A stretch of 64,000 nt of DNA from Paracidovorax cattleyae (GCF_900104515.1 NZ_FNJL01000014.1:1-64000), one strand, 5' to 3'. Positions 55,263 to 63,884 are shown, counted from the stretch's first letter. Notes: generated by a model from the sequence alone, not told the origin. Numbers and translations: made by a program.

Positions 55263-56546
55263 ATGTTCAGTTTTTTCAAGAAAAAGCCCGCCCCGCCTCC
55301 CGCTGAGGAGACCCCTTCCCCGGTACCGTCCGGCGGCGTTCCGGCCGTGCCCGATGCGATGCCGGCCGCCCCGCCCTTCGCGGCGGAAGCCGAGCCCGCG
55401 GCAGCCGAAGCGCAGGGCGCCTTCGGCTGGCTGCGCAACCCCTTCGCCAAGTCCCCCGCTCCGCAGGATCCCGCCGCGCCGGTTCCGCCGCAGCCGGGCC
55501 CTGCGGCCGCTCCCGTGCCGGCTTCGCCAGCGCCCACGCCGATGCCCGCGCCGCTCCCCGCCGCCCAGGCCCCAGCCCCTCTTTCCCCAGCCATGCCCCC
55601 GGCTGCGACGGCAGCCGGACCCGTGCCCGCTCCGGAATCCGGGCAGGAGCGCAAGGGCTGGCTGGACCGGCTCAAGAACGGACTGCGCAAGACGGGCACC
55701 AGCATCGCCACGGTCTTCACCGGCACGCAGATCAGCGATGCGCTCTACGACGAGCTCGAAGAGGCACTGCTGATGGCCGACACGGGCGTCAAGGCCACCG
55801 AGCACCTGCTGCAGGACCTCCGGCGGCGTGTGAAGGAAGCCCGGGCCACCGATCCCGCGGCGGTCAAGGAACTGCTCGCCGATGCCCTGGCCGACCTGCT
55901 GCGCCCGCTCGAGAAATCCCTCGAGATCGGGCGCCACACGCCCACCGTGATCATGGTGGCGGGCGTCAACGGAGCCGGAAAGACCACCTCCATCGGCAAG
56001 CTCACCAGGCACCTCGCCACCGAAGGCGCCGCGGTCCTGCTGGCAGCGGCCGACACCTTCCGGGCCGCCGCTCGCGAGCAGCTCGGCGTGTGGGCCGACC
56101 GCAATACCGTGGAGATCGTGAGCCAGGAAGGCGGCGATCCGGCCGCGGTGAGCTTCGATGCCGTGAGCGCCGGCAAGGCACGAGGCAAGGACGTGGTACT
56201 GGTGGACACGGCGGGCCGGCTGCCGACGCAACTCCACCTCATGCAGGAGCTGCAGAAGATCAAGCGCGTCATCACCAAGGCCGACGGCACGGCGCCGCAC
56301 GAAGTGCTGCTGGTGATCGACGGCAACACGGGCCAGAACGCCCTCGCGCAGGTGCGGGCCTTCGACGACGCGCTCCAGCTCACGGGGCTCATCGTCACCA
56401 AGCTGGACGGCACGGCCAAGGGTGGCGTGCTGGCGGCCATCGCGCAGGAGCGCCCCATACCGGTGTATTTCATCGGCGTCGGCGAGAAGCTGGAAGACCT
56501 GGAAACCTTCAGCGCCCGCGAGTTCGCGCAGGCCCTGCTCGCCTGA
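55263..56546 (+). CDS. ftsY: Signal recognition particle receptor FtsY
   Basis: GTPase that docks ribosome-SRP complexes at the membrane. The 427-residue protein has an N-terminal Pro/Ala-rich acidic A domain (1-130), the N domain and the G domain with GVNGAGKTTSIGKL, DTFRAAAREQL, DTAGRLPT and TKLDGTAKGG. The unusual length is due to the low-complexity A domain. It starts right opposite the M16 gene. Confidence 0.96.
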   Translation: MFSFFKKKPAPPPAEETPSPVPSGGVPAVPDAMPAAPPFAAEAEPAAAEAQGAFGWLRNPFAKSPAPQDPAAPVPPQPGPAAAPVPASPAPTPMPAPLPAAQAPAPLSPAMPPAATAAGPVPAPESGQERKGWLDRLKNGLRKTGTSIATVFTGTQISDALYDELEEALLMADTGVKATEHLLQDLRRRVKEARATDPAAVKELLADALADLLRPLEKSLEIGRHTPTVIMVAGVNGAGKTTSIGKLTRHLATEGAAVLLAAADTFRAAAREQLGVWADRNTVEIVSQEGGDPAAVSFDAVSAGKARGKDVVLVDTAGRLPTQLHLMQELQKIKRVITKADGTAPHEVLLVIDGNTGQNALAQVRAFDDALQLTGLIVTKLDGTAKGGVLAAIAQERPIPVYFIGVGEKLEDLETFSAREFAQALLA

Positions 56547-56579
56547 AGCGCCGGCCCCGGAACCCGGGCGCGGAGCGGC

Positions 56580-57431
56580 TCAGCGCGACCAGGCGCGCGT
56601 GGCCTGCCGCTGCTCGCCCAGGCCTTCGACGCCCAGCCGCATGGTGTCGCCCGGCTTCAGGTACACCGGCGGCTTCTGGCCGAGGCCGACGCCGGGCGGC
56701 GTGCCCGTGCTGATGATGTCGCCTGGCATGAGCGACATGAATTCGCTGATGTAGCTCACCAGCTTCGCCACCGGGAAGATCATCGTGCGCGTGCTGCCGT
56801 CCTGGTAGCGCCGGCCGTTGACTTCCAGCCACAAGCCGAGGTTCTGCGGGTCGGGCACCTCGTCCTTCGACACCAGCCAGGGACCGATGGGCGCGAAGGT
56901 GTCACAGCCCTTGCCTTTGTCCCACTGGCCTCCGCGCTCCATCTGGTATTCCCGCTCGGACACGTCGTTGACCACCGTGTAGCCCGCCACATGGTCCATC
57001 GCATCGACCTCGGCGACATACGAGGCCCTGCGACCGATCACTACGCCCAGCTCGACCTCCCAGTCGGTCTTGGTGGAGCCGCGGGGAATCACCACGGTAT
57101 CGTCCGGCCCGACGATGCACGAGCTCGGCTTCAGGAAGAGGATGGGCTCGGCCGGGATCGGCGCCCCCGTTTCCGCCGCATGGTCCGCGTAGTTGAGTCC
57201 CACGCAGACGATCTTGCCCACGCGGGCAACCGGAGGGCCGTAACGCACTGCGCCGCCCACCAGGGGCAGGCTGCCAGGGTCGAGGGCGGACAGCGAAGCC
57301 CAGGCCCCGGGCGACGCCAGCAGGTCTGCGTCCACATCGGACACGTGGCCCGACAGGCCGCGCACCCGGCCTTCGGCATCGACGATTCCGGGCTTCTCCT
57401 GGCCAGGCTGGCCGTAACGTACCAATTTCAT
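56580..57431 (-). CDS. Fumarylacetoacetate hydrolase-family protein
   Basis: A 283-residue metal-dependent C-C hydrolase or hydratase (FAH superfamily). It has MKLVRYGQPGQEKPGIVD, GLNYADHAAETG, the metal ligands in DWEVELGVVIG and NDVSEREYQ, and STGTPPGVG. GGAG lies eight bases before the ATG. Members with this N-terminus act late in sugar-acid breakdown (2,4-diketo-3-deoxyacid hydrolases), usually beside an SDR dehydrogenase; here only an SDR remnant lies upstream. Convergent with ftsY. Confidence 0.88.
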   Translation of the reverse strand: MKLVRYGQPGQEKPGIVDAEGRVRGLSGHVSDVDADLLASPGAWASLSALDPGSLPLVGGAVRYGPPVARVGKIVCVGLNYADHAAETGAPIPAEPILFLKPSSCIVGPDDTVVIPRGSTKTDWEVELGVVIGRRASYVAEVDAMDHVAGYTVVNDVSEREYQMERGGQWDKGKGCDTFAPIGPWLVSKDEVPDPQNLGLWLEVNGRRYQDGSTRTMIFPVAKLVSYISEFMSLMPGDIISTGTPPGVGLGQKPPVYLKPGDTMRLGVEGLGEQRQATRAWSR

Positions 57432-57486
57432 GAAAGTCTCCAGAAAGGGCGGACAGGATTCGCCGGACATTCTCGGCGAACCTTCG

Positions 57487-57560
57487 TCAGTGGGCCCCGC
57501 CGCCGTCGATCATGTGGATGGCCGGTGGCGGTGAAGACGGACGCCTCCATCGGCCATCTC
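57487..57560 (-). pseudogene. Remnant of the 3' end of a short-chain dehydrogenase gene
   Basis: On the minus strand one frame reads EASVFTATGHP and, after a one-base shift, another reads AIHMIDGGGAH and a stop at 57489-57487. Together they give the usual C-terminus of SDR dehydrogenases (S-x-TG-x-IHxIDGG). No open frame continues upstream: the DNA turns AT-rich there. The natural place of an SDR is next to this FAH-family gene, so a deletion or insertion probably destroyed it when the adjacent operon arrived. Confidence 0.4.
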
Positions 57561-57745
57561 ACCCGGTCCATTACCGAAACCATCTTTTGTTAATACAAAA
57601 GTTTCATAAAAATAAACGAATAACTCATAAAAAATAAATTTATTTAACCCATAAACCAGACTCTCCCACGCCGCCCTTCAGAGAGCGTTTTATCCAGCCG
57701 GGACACTCAATAATCCGGCCTTGAAACCAACAAGGAGGAGAACCC
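57561..57745 (+). promoter_or_regulatory. AT-rich promoter region of the BKACE-like operon
   Basis: About 185 bases, strikingly AT-rich in the middle, without a gene. It contains TTTTGT-TAAT-ACAAAA (57585-57600), the perfect 14-base palindrome AAATAAATTTATTT (57632-57645) and, at the end, AAGGAGGAG just before the GTG start. TTGT-N4-ACAA dyads occur at operators of GntR-type and related regulators. I see several possible -10 boxes but no clear -35 pair. Low GC here in a GC-rich genome fits H-NS-type silencing or a foreign promoter. Confidence 0.5.
57585..57600. promoter_or_regulatory. Inverted repeat TTTTGT-N4-ACAAAA
   Basis: Six-base arms with a TAAT spacer, 146 bases upstream of the GTG start of the BKACE-like gene. 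Size and symmetry suit a dimeric repressor or activator. The regulator is not obvious in the window. Confidence 0.45.
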
Positions 57746-60700
57746 GTGCAGGAGATATTCATTACCGCGGCGCCGGTGGGCGCAGTGCCGCGCAACATCG
57801 AGCCGCTGGGCCCGAAATACCTTTCCGCGGCGCTGTCACGGCACATTGCCGGGTTGGATGCGGCACTCGAGAAAGGCCATGGCTGGGAGCCCGTGGCCGA
57901 GGGTGGGTTGCTGGCCAGCGAATCGACCCGGATTCCCGCCGGGGCGGATTTCATCTGCTCCCTGGCGCCCACCGCGGACGTGCTGGATCGCTGGCTCCGG
58001 GAGACGGGTCTGCACGCACAGGACGGCGTCTTCCAATACCACCAGCCGGACGCCCCGGTGGCGCGGCACCTGGATGCCGCCTGTTTTGCCAGGATCGCCT
58101 CCCGGCAAACTGCGGCGGAACTGGTGGTGCACCTGACAGGCCAGGGCTGGACCGGCGATGGCGCCGGGGGCCTCGCATGGCGGCATGCCGGAGCGGTGGA
58201 GTCGTACATACCGCCGGAGCTCGTGGAGCGGCTCCATGCCTGCGGCCCCGGAGTGGTGGAAGGGCTTGCCGCCGCCGGCTGGTGCAGGGCCGGCTCGGGC
58301 CATGCGCTTTCCGGCAAGGGCGCGTCCTGCTGGCTGCCGATCGCACCCTCCGCCATCGTGGACGAGTGCGTGGCCGCGGTGCGGGAAGGGGCCGCCATCC
58401 TCCACCTGCACACCCGCGACCACGTCGGGCAGGCATGGCGCCTGCCCTGGCTGCCCATGTCCCTGGTTACCGGCCCGCAGCCCAACCGGATCGTGCCGGA
58501 CGACTACGACGCCATCGTGCCGCGCCTGCGGGCCGAAGTGCCGCTGGCCATCCTCAACCTCTCCACCAGCGTGCGGGGCGGCGGCGATGCCGAAGGCGCC
58601 GCCCGCCGCGAGCACCTCAAGCCTTATGCGCCGGACGGCACGCCCCCCGAGCTGTCCTCGCTGAGTCCGGGCGAAGTGCTGTTCCAGTCCGGCGGCGGAT
58701 ATCACAATACCCCGGCCTTCCTACAGCAGCAACTCGCGCATGCGCGCAGATACGGCATCCGCCCCGAGATCGAGGTCTTCAACCGCACCATCCTGCAGGA
58801 GGCGCTGGGCCCGTTCAGGCCCTGGCTGGAAGAGGCAGGCGCCCCGTGCCTGCTCATGCTGGTGGCAGGCGTGGACCAGCACCGCCGCGCCGGGGATGCC
58901 CTGGAGGACGATTCGCTCATCCCGGCTGCGCAGCGGCAGGCGATCTATGCGTCGCTGCAGGCGGGGGATGCCGCCGGCATCGACCGCGCCCTGGACATGG
59001 CCGTGGCGGCGCTCGAGCCCTCCGTGGCGGCGATCCGCCAACAGCTCCCCGGTTCACGCATCTCGGTGCTGATGCCGGGGCCGATGCAGCAGTTGCTGCC
59101 CCGGCTGGCGGTGCGGCTCCGGCTCGACGGCGTGCGCATCGGGCTGGAGGACGGTCTCACGGTACCGGACCGGAGCGTGCCGGGCGGCATGCGCAAGGGA
59201 AGGACCGCGGAGCAGGTCCGCTGGCTGCGCGAGGAACTGCAGGCGCTCGGCTGCCACGTGCTCTCCGCCGAGGCGACCCGCCGCTTGCTGCAGATGCCCG
59301 CCGCGGCCCATGCCCTGTTCCTGGCGGCCATGGATGCCACGTCGCACCTCGCCACTCCGCAATGCCCGCCCTCCGCCAGTCCGATGGCCGCCGTGATCGG
59401 AGCCCTCTCACACCTGCGTCCGGCCTTCGACCGCCGCGAGCAGTGGCTGCGCGGGCAACTCGTGCGCCACAGCCACAGCCACGGCGACAGCGCCAGGGCG
59501 GCCGCCATCGCCCGCGACCTGATCCGCCAGGCCGGCCTGTACGTGCGCTGCTTCATCGAGGAGCGGGACCGCTATCCTGCGCAGGGTGCGAGCGCCTTCC
59601 GCCCCATCCACGACATACAGCCCCTCAACCATGCATGGGAACTGCTGCTGGAAAACGGGCAGGATGCCACTTTCTACCAGCAGGCGCTGGAAGGGCTGGC
59701 GTCCGGGGCGGGCGTGGCACCGGACGGCTTCCTGACACGGCCGTCCCAACGCAAGGGCCCGGACCTACGCTTCCTCGAATACCTCGCGTCGCTTTCCTGC
59801 CGGTTCAGCGCCGACCGCCAGCACGTGGAGAACCTGGACCTGCGCCTGCAGCCCGGCTACGCGGCGTTCCAGGCCACCCTGTTCCAGGCCGTCGAGGAGG
59901 CGTACCGGCGCATGCGTGCCGGCAGCGAAGCCGAACCCAAGCATCCAGGCATCCTCGCATTCGACGCCGGCACGGGCGACACCGTGGATCCGGCGGACCT
60001 GCGCCAAGCGGTCCGCGACAGCCACTGGATCATGCTGCCCAGCACGCCGACGACCCACTACGCGGAAGGGCTGCAGCTGTCGCGGGGGCTGTCCACGACC
60101 TTCCTGTCGCACCTGCGCCGCATGCTCCCGCGCCAGGCCGATGGGCTTCGCATCCTCGGCTTCGTGCATGCGGGGCTGGACGGCGAGGGCCACCCCCTGA
60201 TCGAGGCCAGCATGCTCCACAACCGCTTCCTGCTGGGAACCGACCGGGAGGGCAGTCTCGTCGGCCACCCATCGCGCCTGCTGTATGAAGCACTGCTGCT
60301 GCCCCGGTTGGTGGAGCACCCCGCAAGGCTGCTGCGAAACGCGGACGGCACGGTGGAGCGGGAAGGCGGCATGCCCCTGTATGAAGACCGCAGCCCCGCA
60401 CGCCGCATCGACTTCCGGTCCATCGAGGACATACCGCCCCTGCGCTTCCTGGCGCACAGCTCGGGTATCGCGACCATGCAGCAGATGGACAACGCCATGC
60501 GCCACGACATGGAACGGCTGGGCTATTCACTGCTGGAGCAGACCGAGCTGTTCAACCGCAATGTCGTGGTGTCGTTCGCATCGGCCGCGGACATCGCTTC
60601 CGGCACCCCCGGCACGCCCACGGTGGACGTGACGGCCTACAACGACATCCGCAGCATGGCGGGGACGACCACCCCCGACTATGCGATACCGGATGCGCAC

Positions 60701-61000
60701 CGCCGCCGCCAGGCGCTCTCCGCCCGCGATGCGAACCATCGCTATGAAGACACGCAGTGGAAGCTGATCCGTGGCGCTTCCGGCAAGGTCGTGTTGAGGC
60801 GCATCGGCGTTTTCCTGCGCGAAGACCCGGCCCGCCAGCACGATAGCCATTCGATTCGCCGCTACCTGGAAGGCGCGCCGGAGGCCGTCAGGCACCTGCT
60901 GGAGCAGTTGCACACGATGTCCGGCGCACCACGCTTCGATTTCACGCTACGGCGCCTGGCCTCGGCGGATGCACAGCCGGAACCGGAGCTGCAGCCGTGA
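57746..61000 (+). CDS. Large BKACE-like fusion protein
   Basis: A 1084-residue cytoplasmic protein. BKACE (PF05853) enzymes cleave beta-keto acids with acetyl-CoA using zinc. The start EIFITAAPVGAVPRN (3-17) matches their first strand; after a roughly 170-residue insertion comes PSAIVDECVAAVREGAAILHLHTRD, with the zinc pair His220/His222; then NLSTS (271-275), PPELSSLSPGE (300-310), PEIEVFNRTIL (340-350) and RIGLEDGL (464-471). Residues 555-1084 form one or more unrecognised domains. The GTG has AAGGAGGAG just upstream. First gene of a three-gene operon; the next ATG overlaps its stop. Cleavage activity is inferred; the substrate is unknown. Confidence 0.7.
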   Translation: MQEIFITAAPVGAVPRNIEPLGPKYLSAALSRHIAGLDAALEKGHGWEPVAEGGLLASESTRIPAGADFICSLAPTADVLDRWLRETGLHAQDGVFQYHQPDAPVARHLDAACFARIASRQTAAELVVHLTGQGWTGDGAGGLAWRHAGAVESYIPPELVERLHACGPGVVEGLAAAGWCRAGSGHALSGKGASCWLPIAPSAIVDECVAAVREGAAILHLHTRDHVGQAWRLPWLPMSLVTGPQPNRIVPDDYDAIVPRLRAEVPLAILNLSTSVRGGGDAEGAARREHLKPYAPDGTPPELSSLSPGEVLFQSGGGYHNTPAFLQQQLAHARRYGIRPEIEVFNRTILQEALGPFRPWLEEAGAPCLLMLVAGVDQHRRAGDALEDDSLIPAAQRQAIYASLQAGDAAGIDRALDMAVAALEPSVAAIRQQLPGSRISVLMPGPMQQLLPRLAVRLRLDGVRIGLEDGLTVPDRSVPGGMRKGRTAEQVRWLREELQALGCHVLSAEATRRLLQMPAAAHALFLAAMDATSHLATPQCPPSASPMAAVIGALSHLRPAFDRREQWLRGQLVRHSHSHGDSARAAAIARDLIRQAGLYVRCFIEERDRYPAQGASAFRPIHDIQPLNHAWELLLENGQDATFYQQALEGLASGAGVAPDGFLTRPSQRKGPDLRFLEYLASLSCRFSADRQHVENLDLRLQPGYAAFQATLFQAVEEAYRRMRAGSEAEPKHPGILAFDAGTGDTVDPADLRQAVRDSHWIMLPSTPTTHYAEGLQLSRGLSTTFLSHLRRMLPRQADGLRILGFVHAGLDGEGHPLIEASMLHNRFLLGTDREGSLVGHPSRLLYEALLLPRLVEHPARLLRNADGTVEREGGMPLYEDRSPARRIDFRSIEDIPPLRFLAHSSGIATMQQMDNAMRHDMERLGYSLLEQTELFNRNVVVSFASAADIASGTPGTPTVDVTAYNDIRSMAGTTTPDYAIPDAHRRRQALSARDANHRYEDTQWKLIRGASGKVVLRRIGVFLREDPARQHDSHSIRRYLEGAPEAVRHLLEQLHTMSGAPRFDFTLRRLASADAQPEPELQP

Positions 61001-62433
61001 TGCGCATCGCCATCATCGGCGCCGGCTGCAGCGGCACCCTGGTGTGCCGCAGCCTGGTGCCGGAGGCACGCAAGGGCCGGGTGGCTGCGGTCACCCTCTT
61101 CGACGCCTCGGGAGACTTCGGCCCCGGCCTGCCTTACGGCAGCGGCACCACGGCCGACAGCTTCCTGCTCAACATGACGGCATCGACCCTCGGCATCGGC
61201 GAGCCACCGGACGATTTCCTCGACTGGCTCACCAGCCAGGGTCAGACCGGCGGCTACGTTCCCCGGCGGATGTTCGGCCAGTACCTCCGCACCGCGCTGG
61301 CCAACACCGTACGCGACCTGGCCGACGCCGCGGTGGATGTGCGCCGGGTGCACGGCGCAGTGACCGACATCCGGAAAACAGCCGGAGGCTACACCGTGGA
61401 GTCGCCGGCAGGCGGCATGGTGTTCGACCGGGTGGTGCTCGCGATCGGGCACCTGCGCAAGATCTCCCCGTTCGGTCTGAACGAACGCTATTTCGCCAAC
61501 CCCTACCACGCGCTGGCCGGCATCGCCCACGCCATTGCGGAGGACGCATCGGTGGGCATCATCGGCAGCAAGCTCACCGCCATCGACATGGCCCTGTACC
61601 TGCGGGACCAAGGCATCCGGAGCATCCACATGCTCTCGCATTCAGGACGCCTCCCGCTCGTGCGCGGCGTGATGCCCGATGGGGGGGATTTCCGGACGGA
61701 CCTGCCCCTGCAGCCTCGGGCCAGCGTGCGCCGCTTCCTGCGCCACTTTGCCGCATCGCGGCCCTTTGCCGCGGAATACCCGGGCTTCTTCACCCTCAGC
61801 GATCCCCGGTTGCGGCTGGACCTGGAGATCGAGGCGGCCCGGCAGGTCCGGCCGTGGCAGCTCTACCTGGATGGCACGAAACATGCCATCGACAGCTACT
61901 GGCAAGCCATGGATGCGCAGCAGAAGCGGCTATTCCAGCGCAAGTACCGGGGCCTGTGGATGAGTTGCCGCCATCCCATGCCCCTGGACAATGCGCTCAG
62001 GATCCGCCAGATGCTGGACGAAGGCAGCCTTTTCATCCACCGGGGCTACCGGTCCATGACCCGGCAACGCGAAGGCTTCTCCGCGCAGCTTCCCACGACC
62101 AGCCTGCCCCTGGACTACGTCATCGACGCGACCGGGGTGTCCGGCAACATCGGCCACATCGACGATCCACTCGTCGCGCGCCTCATCGACAACGGCCTTC
62201 TGGCCCAGCACCCTGCCGGCGGCATCCGGATGGAGCCGGACTCCCTGCGGGTCGCGGGCGAACCGGGACTGTTCGCCATCGGCCCCCTGACCCAGGGCAC
62301 CCGGTTCTACGTCTCCGCCGTCGAGAGGCTCAAGGTGCATGCAAGCGCACTGACCAACGCGATGGTGCAGTCCATGCACGCGGCACCTTCGCAGGGCCGC
62401 CATGCTCTCCGCTCCACCCCTTCGTCCTGCTGA
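61000..62433 (+). CDS. FAD/NAD(P)-binding oxidoreductase (PF13454-like)
   Basis: A 477-residue flavoprotein candidate. The N-terminal dinucleotide motif is IIGAGCSGT (5-13), followed by GDFGPGLPYGSGTTADSFLLN, a pattern of the FAD_NAD_binding family; a second nucleotide fold appears at VGIIGSKLTAIDMAL (about 186-200) and the C-terminal DATGVSGNIG. Its ATG overlaps the TGA of the BKACE-like gene in TGATG, so translation is coupled. GGAG is 11 bases upstream. It probably oxidises a small molecule made or used by the first protein; no signal peptide. Confidence 0.8.
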   Translation: MRIAIIGAGCSGTLVCRSLVPEARKGRVAAVTLFDASGDFGPGLPYGSGTTADSFLLNMTASTLGIGEPPDDFLDWLTSQGQTGGYVPRRMFGQYLRTALANTVRDLADAAVDVRRVHGAVTDIRKTAGGYTVESPAGGMVFDRVVLAIGHLRKISPFGLNERYFANPYHALAGIAHAIAEDASVGIIGSKLTAIDMALYLRDQGIRSIHMLSHSGRLPLVRGVMPDGGDFRTDLPLQPRASVRRFLRHFAASRPFAAEYPGFFTLSDPRLRLDLEIEAARQVRPWQLYLDGTKHAIDSYWQAMDAQQKRLFQRKYRGLWMSCRHPMPLDNALRIRQMLDEGSLFIHRGYRSMTRQREGFSAQLPTTSLPLDYVIDATGVSGNIGHIDDPLVARLIDNGLLAQHPAGGIRMEPDSLRVAGEPGLFAIGPLTQGTRFYVSAVERLKVHASALTNAMVQSMHAAPSQGRHALRSTPSSC

Positions 62434-62442
62434 ATCTCCACC

Positions 62443-63180
62443 ATGGATACCACCACCGCCATCGTTGTTCTCGGCGCCGTCGCCGGCGGATTCGTGCAGG
62501 GCCTGTCCGGCTTCGCCTTCGGCCTGACCGCCATGTCCTTCTGGGCCTGGGCGGTCGATCCCCGCCTGGCAGCCTCGCTGGCCGTGTTCGGTGCACTCAC
62601 GGGGCAGGTCATCGCGGCATTTTCCGTCCGGCGGGGTGCACACCTGTCCTCCCTCTGGCCCTTCGTGGCGGGCGGAATGGCGGGCATTCCCCTCGGCGTC
62701 GCCGTGCTGCCCTACCTGGATGTCCGCCTCTTCAAGCTGGTACTGGGCACGCTGCTGGTGCTGTGGTGCCCGGCCATGCTGTGGGCCAGGGACCTTCCGG
62801 CCGTCACCTGGGGAGGCCGCCTCGCGGACGGGCTGGTCGGCACGCTCGGCGGCGTGCTGGGCGGCATCGGCGGGTTCACGGGCACGGCGCCCACGCTCTG
62901 GTGCACGCTCAAGCGCTGGGACAAGGATCGGCAACGCGCCGTGATCCAGAACTTCAACCTGTCCACCCTGGCCGTCACGATGGGCATCTACGTGTTCAGC
63001 GGCGTCGTCACCCGCGACGCCCTGCCGCTCTTCGCGCTCGTGGCCCCGGCCATGCTGGTGCCGACCCTGCTCGGCTCACGGGTCTATACCGGAATCTCGG
63101 ACGCCACTTTCCGCAAGGTGGTCCTGAGCCTCCTGACCCTGTCCGGCATCGCCCTGGTCGCTTCGGGCCTCCGGGGCTGA
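62443..63180 (+). CDS. TauE/SafE-family membrane permease
   Basis: A 245-residue inner membrane protein with seven or eight helices, split into two similar halves: GFVQGLSGFAFGLTAMSFW near residue 15-33 and GGVLGGIGGFTGTAPTLW near 137-154, the paired motif of TauE/SafE exporters of sulfonates, sulfite and organic acids. It starts nine bases after the flavoprotein stop. As third gene of the operon it is the natural exporter or importer of the pathway's substrate or product. Confidence 0.85.
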   Translation: MDTTTAIVVLGAVAGGFVQGLSGFAFGLTAMSFWAWAVDPRLAASLAVFGALTGQVIAAFSVRRGAHLSSLWPFVAGGMAGIPLGVAVLPYLDVRLFKLVLGTLLVLWCPAMLWARDLPAVTWGGRLADGLVGTLGGVLGGIGGFTGTAPTLWCTLKRWDKDRQRAVIQNFNLSTLAVTMGIYVFSGVVTRDALPLFALVAPAMLVPTLLGSRVYTGISDATFRKVVLSLLTLSGIALVASGLRG

Positions 63181-63198
63181 GCGTTCGGCCTGCTCGAC

Positions 63199-63210
63199 GG
63201 AAGCGCTTCC
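63199..63210. promoter_or_regulatory. 12-base palindrome GGAAGCGCTTCC
   Basis: Perfect dyad 19 bases after the TauE/SafE stop; CTTCCC at 63206-63211 also pairs with GGGAAG at 63229-63234. It could end the operon transcript or be an operator for the hemerythrin gene 108 bases further on. No T-run follows. Confidence 0.35.
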
Positions 63211-63317
63211 CATGGTCCGCATCGCTCTGGGAAGACGGAGACACAGGTGCCGCTCCTACGGCCAGGCGGAAGCGCAAAAAGACAATCGGTTTTCCAACAC
63301 CCGACGAGGAAAACGCC

Positions 63318-63815
63318 ATGCCCACGACGACAAACCAGCGCACCCCCGCCGATGCCTGCAGCCTCCTGGACGCAGACCATCGCAAGGTGAAGAAGATGTT
63401 CAAGGAGTATGAAGAACTGGCCGGCTCCAAGTCCAAGACGTCCATCGCCAAGAAGCGCGACCTGGCACAGCAGATCTGCCTGGAGCTGACCGTGCATGCG
63501 CAGATCGAGGAGGAAATCTTCTATCCGGCCCTGCGGGAAGCGCTTCGCGAAACCGACCTGCTGGACGAAGCCGAGGTCGAGCACGCCAGCGCCAAGGACC
63601 TGATCGCCCAGATCCAGACCGGCGATGCCATGGACGACAAGTTCGATGCCAAGGTGACCGTGCTGGGCGAATACATCGACCACCACGTCAAGGAAGAGCG
63701 CAATGAAATCTTCGTCAAGGCCCGCGCGGCCCGCAAGCTCGACCTGGTAGCCATGCGCGACACGCTGCAGGCCCGCAAGGAGGAACTGATGGAGGAGATG
63801 CAGGCCATGGCCTGA
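63318..63815 (+). CDS. Hemerythrin HHE-domain protein
   Basis: A 165-residue helical protein with the di-iron ligands of hemerythrin-like HHE proteins: DADHRKVKKMF, HAQIEEEIFYPALRE, EVEHASAKDLI and DHHVKEERNEIF. Such proteins bind O2, NO or iron and often respond to oxidative or nitrosative stress. GAGGA eight bases before the ATG sets the start. It has a separate 137-base upstream space and is followed by a strong terminator, so it is a transcription unit of its own. Confidence 0.92.
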   Translation: MPTTTNQRTPADACSLLDADHRKVKKMFKEYEELAGSKSKTSIAKKRDLAQQICLELTVHAQIEEEIFYPALREALRETDLLDEAEVEHASAKDLIAQIQTGDAMDDKFDAKVTVLGEYIDHHVKEERNEIFVKARAARKLDLVAMRDTLQARKEELMEEMQAMA

Positions 63816-63839
63816 CGCGCCGCCCGCCCTGGAGCGCAC

Positions 63840-63884
63840 CGAATCGCCCGCCACCGGATAACCGGTGGCGGGCGATTCGCTTTT
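63840..63884 (+). terminator. Strong rho-independent terminator after the hemerythrin gene
   Basis: A perfect 18-base-pair stem (63840-63857 with 63862-63879), loop ATAA, then CTTTT. It lies 24 bases after the stop. Confidence 0.9.

Noticed and set aside
57459-57487. TTCGC ... TTCGT near the FAH-family start, a possible second PIP box
   Set aside because: The spacing is 19 bases rather than 15, the site overlaps the gene start, and no matching -10 element was found.
57721-60288. An 855-residue frame in another register over the BKACE-like gene
   Set aside because: Arg/Pro/Ala-rich shadow with no motif; the real frame has BKACE signatures and the ribosome site.
57746-61000. Reading the BKACE-like protein as the Kce enzyme of lysine fermentation
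   Set aside because: Kce is about 280-300 residues and is encoded with kamA, kamDE and kdd; none is present and the protein is almost four times longer.
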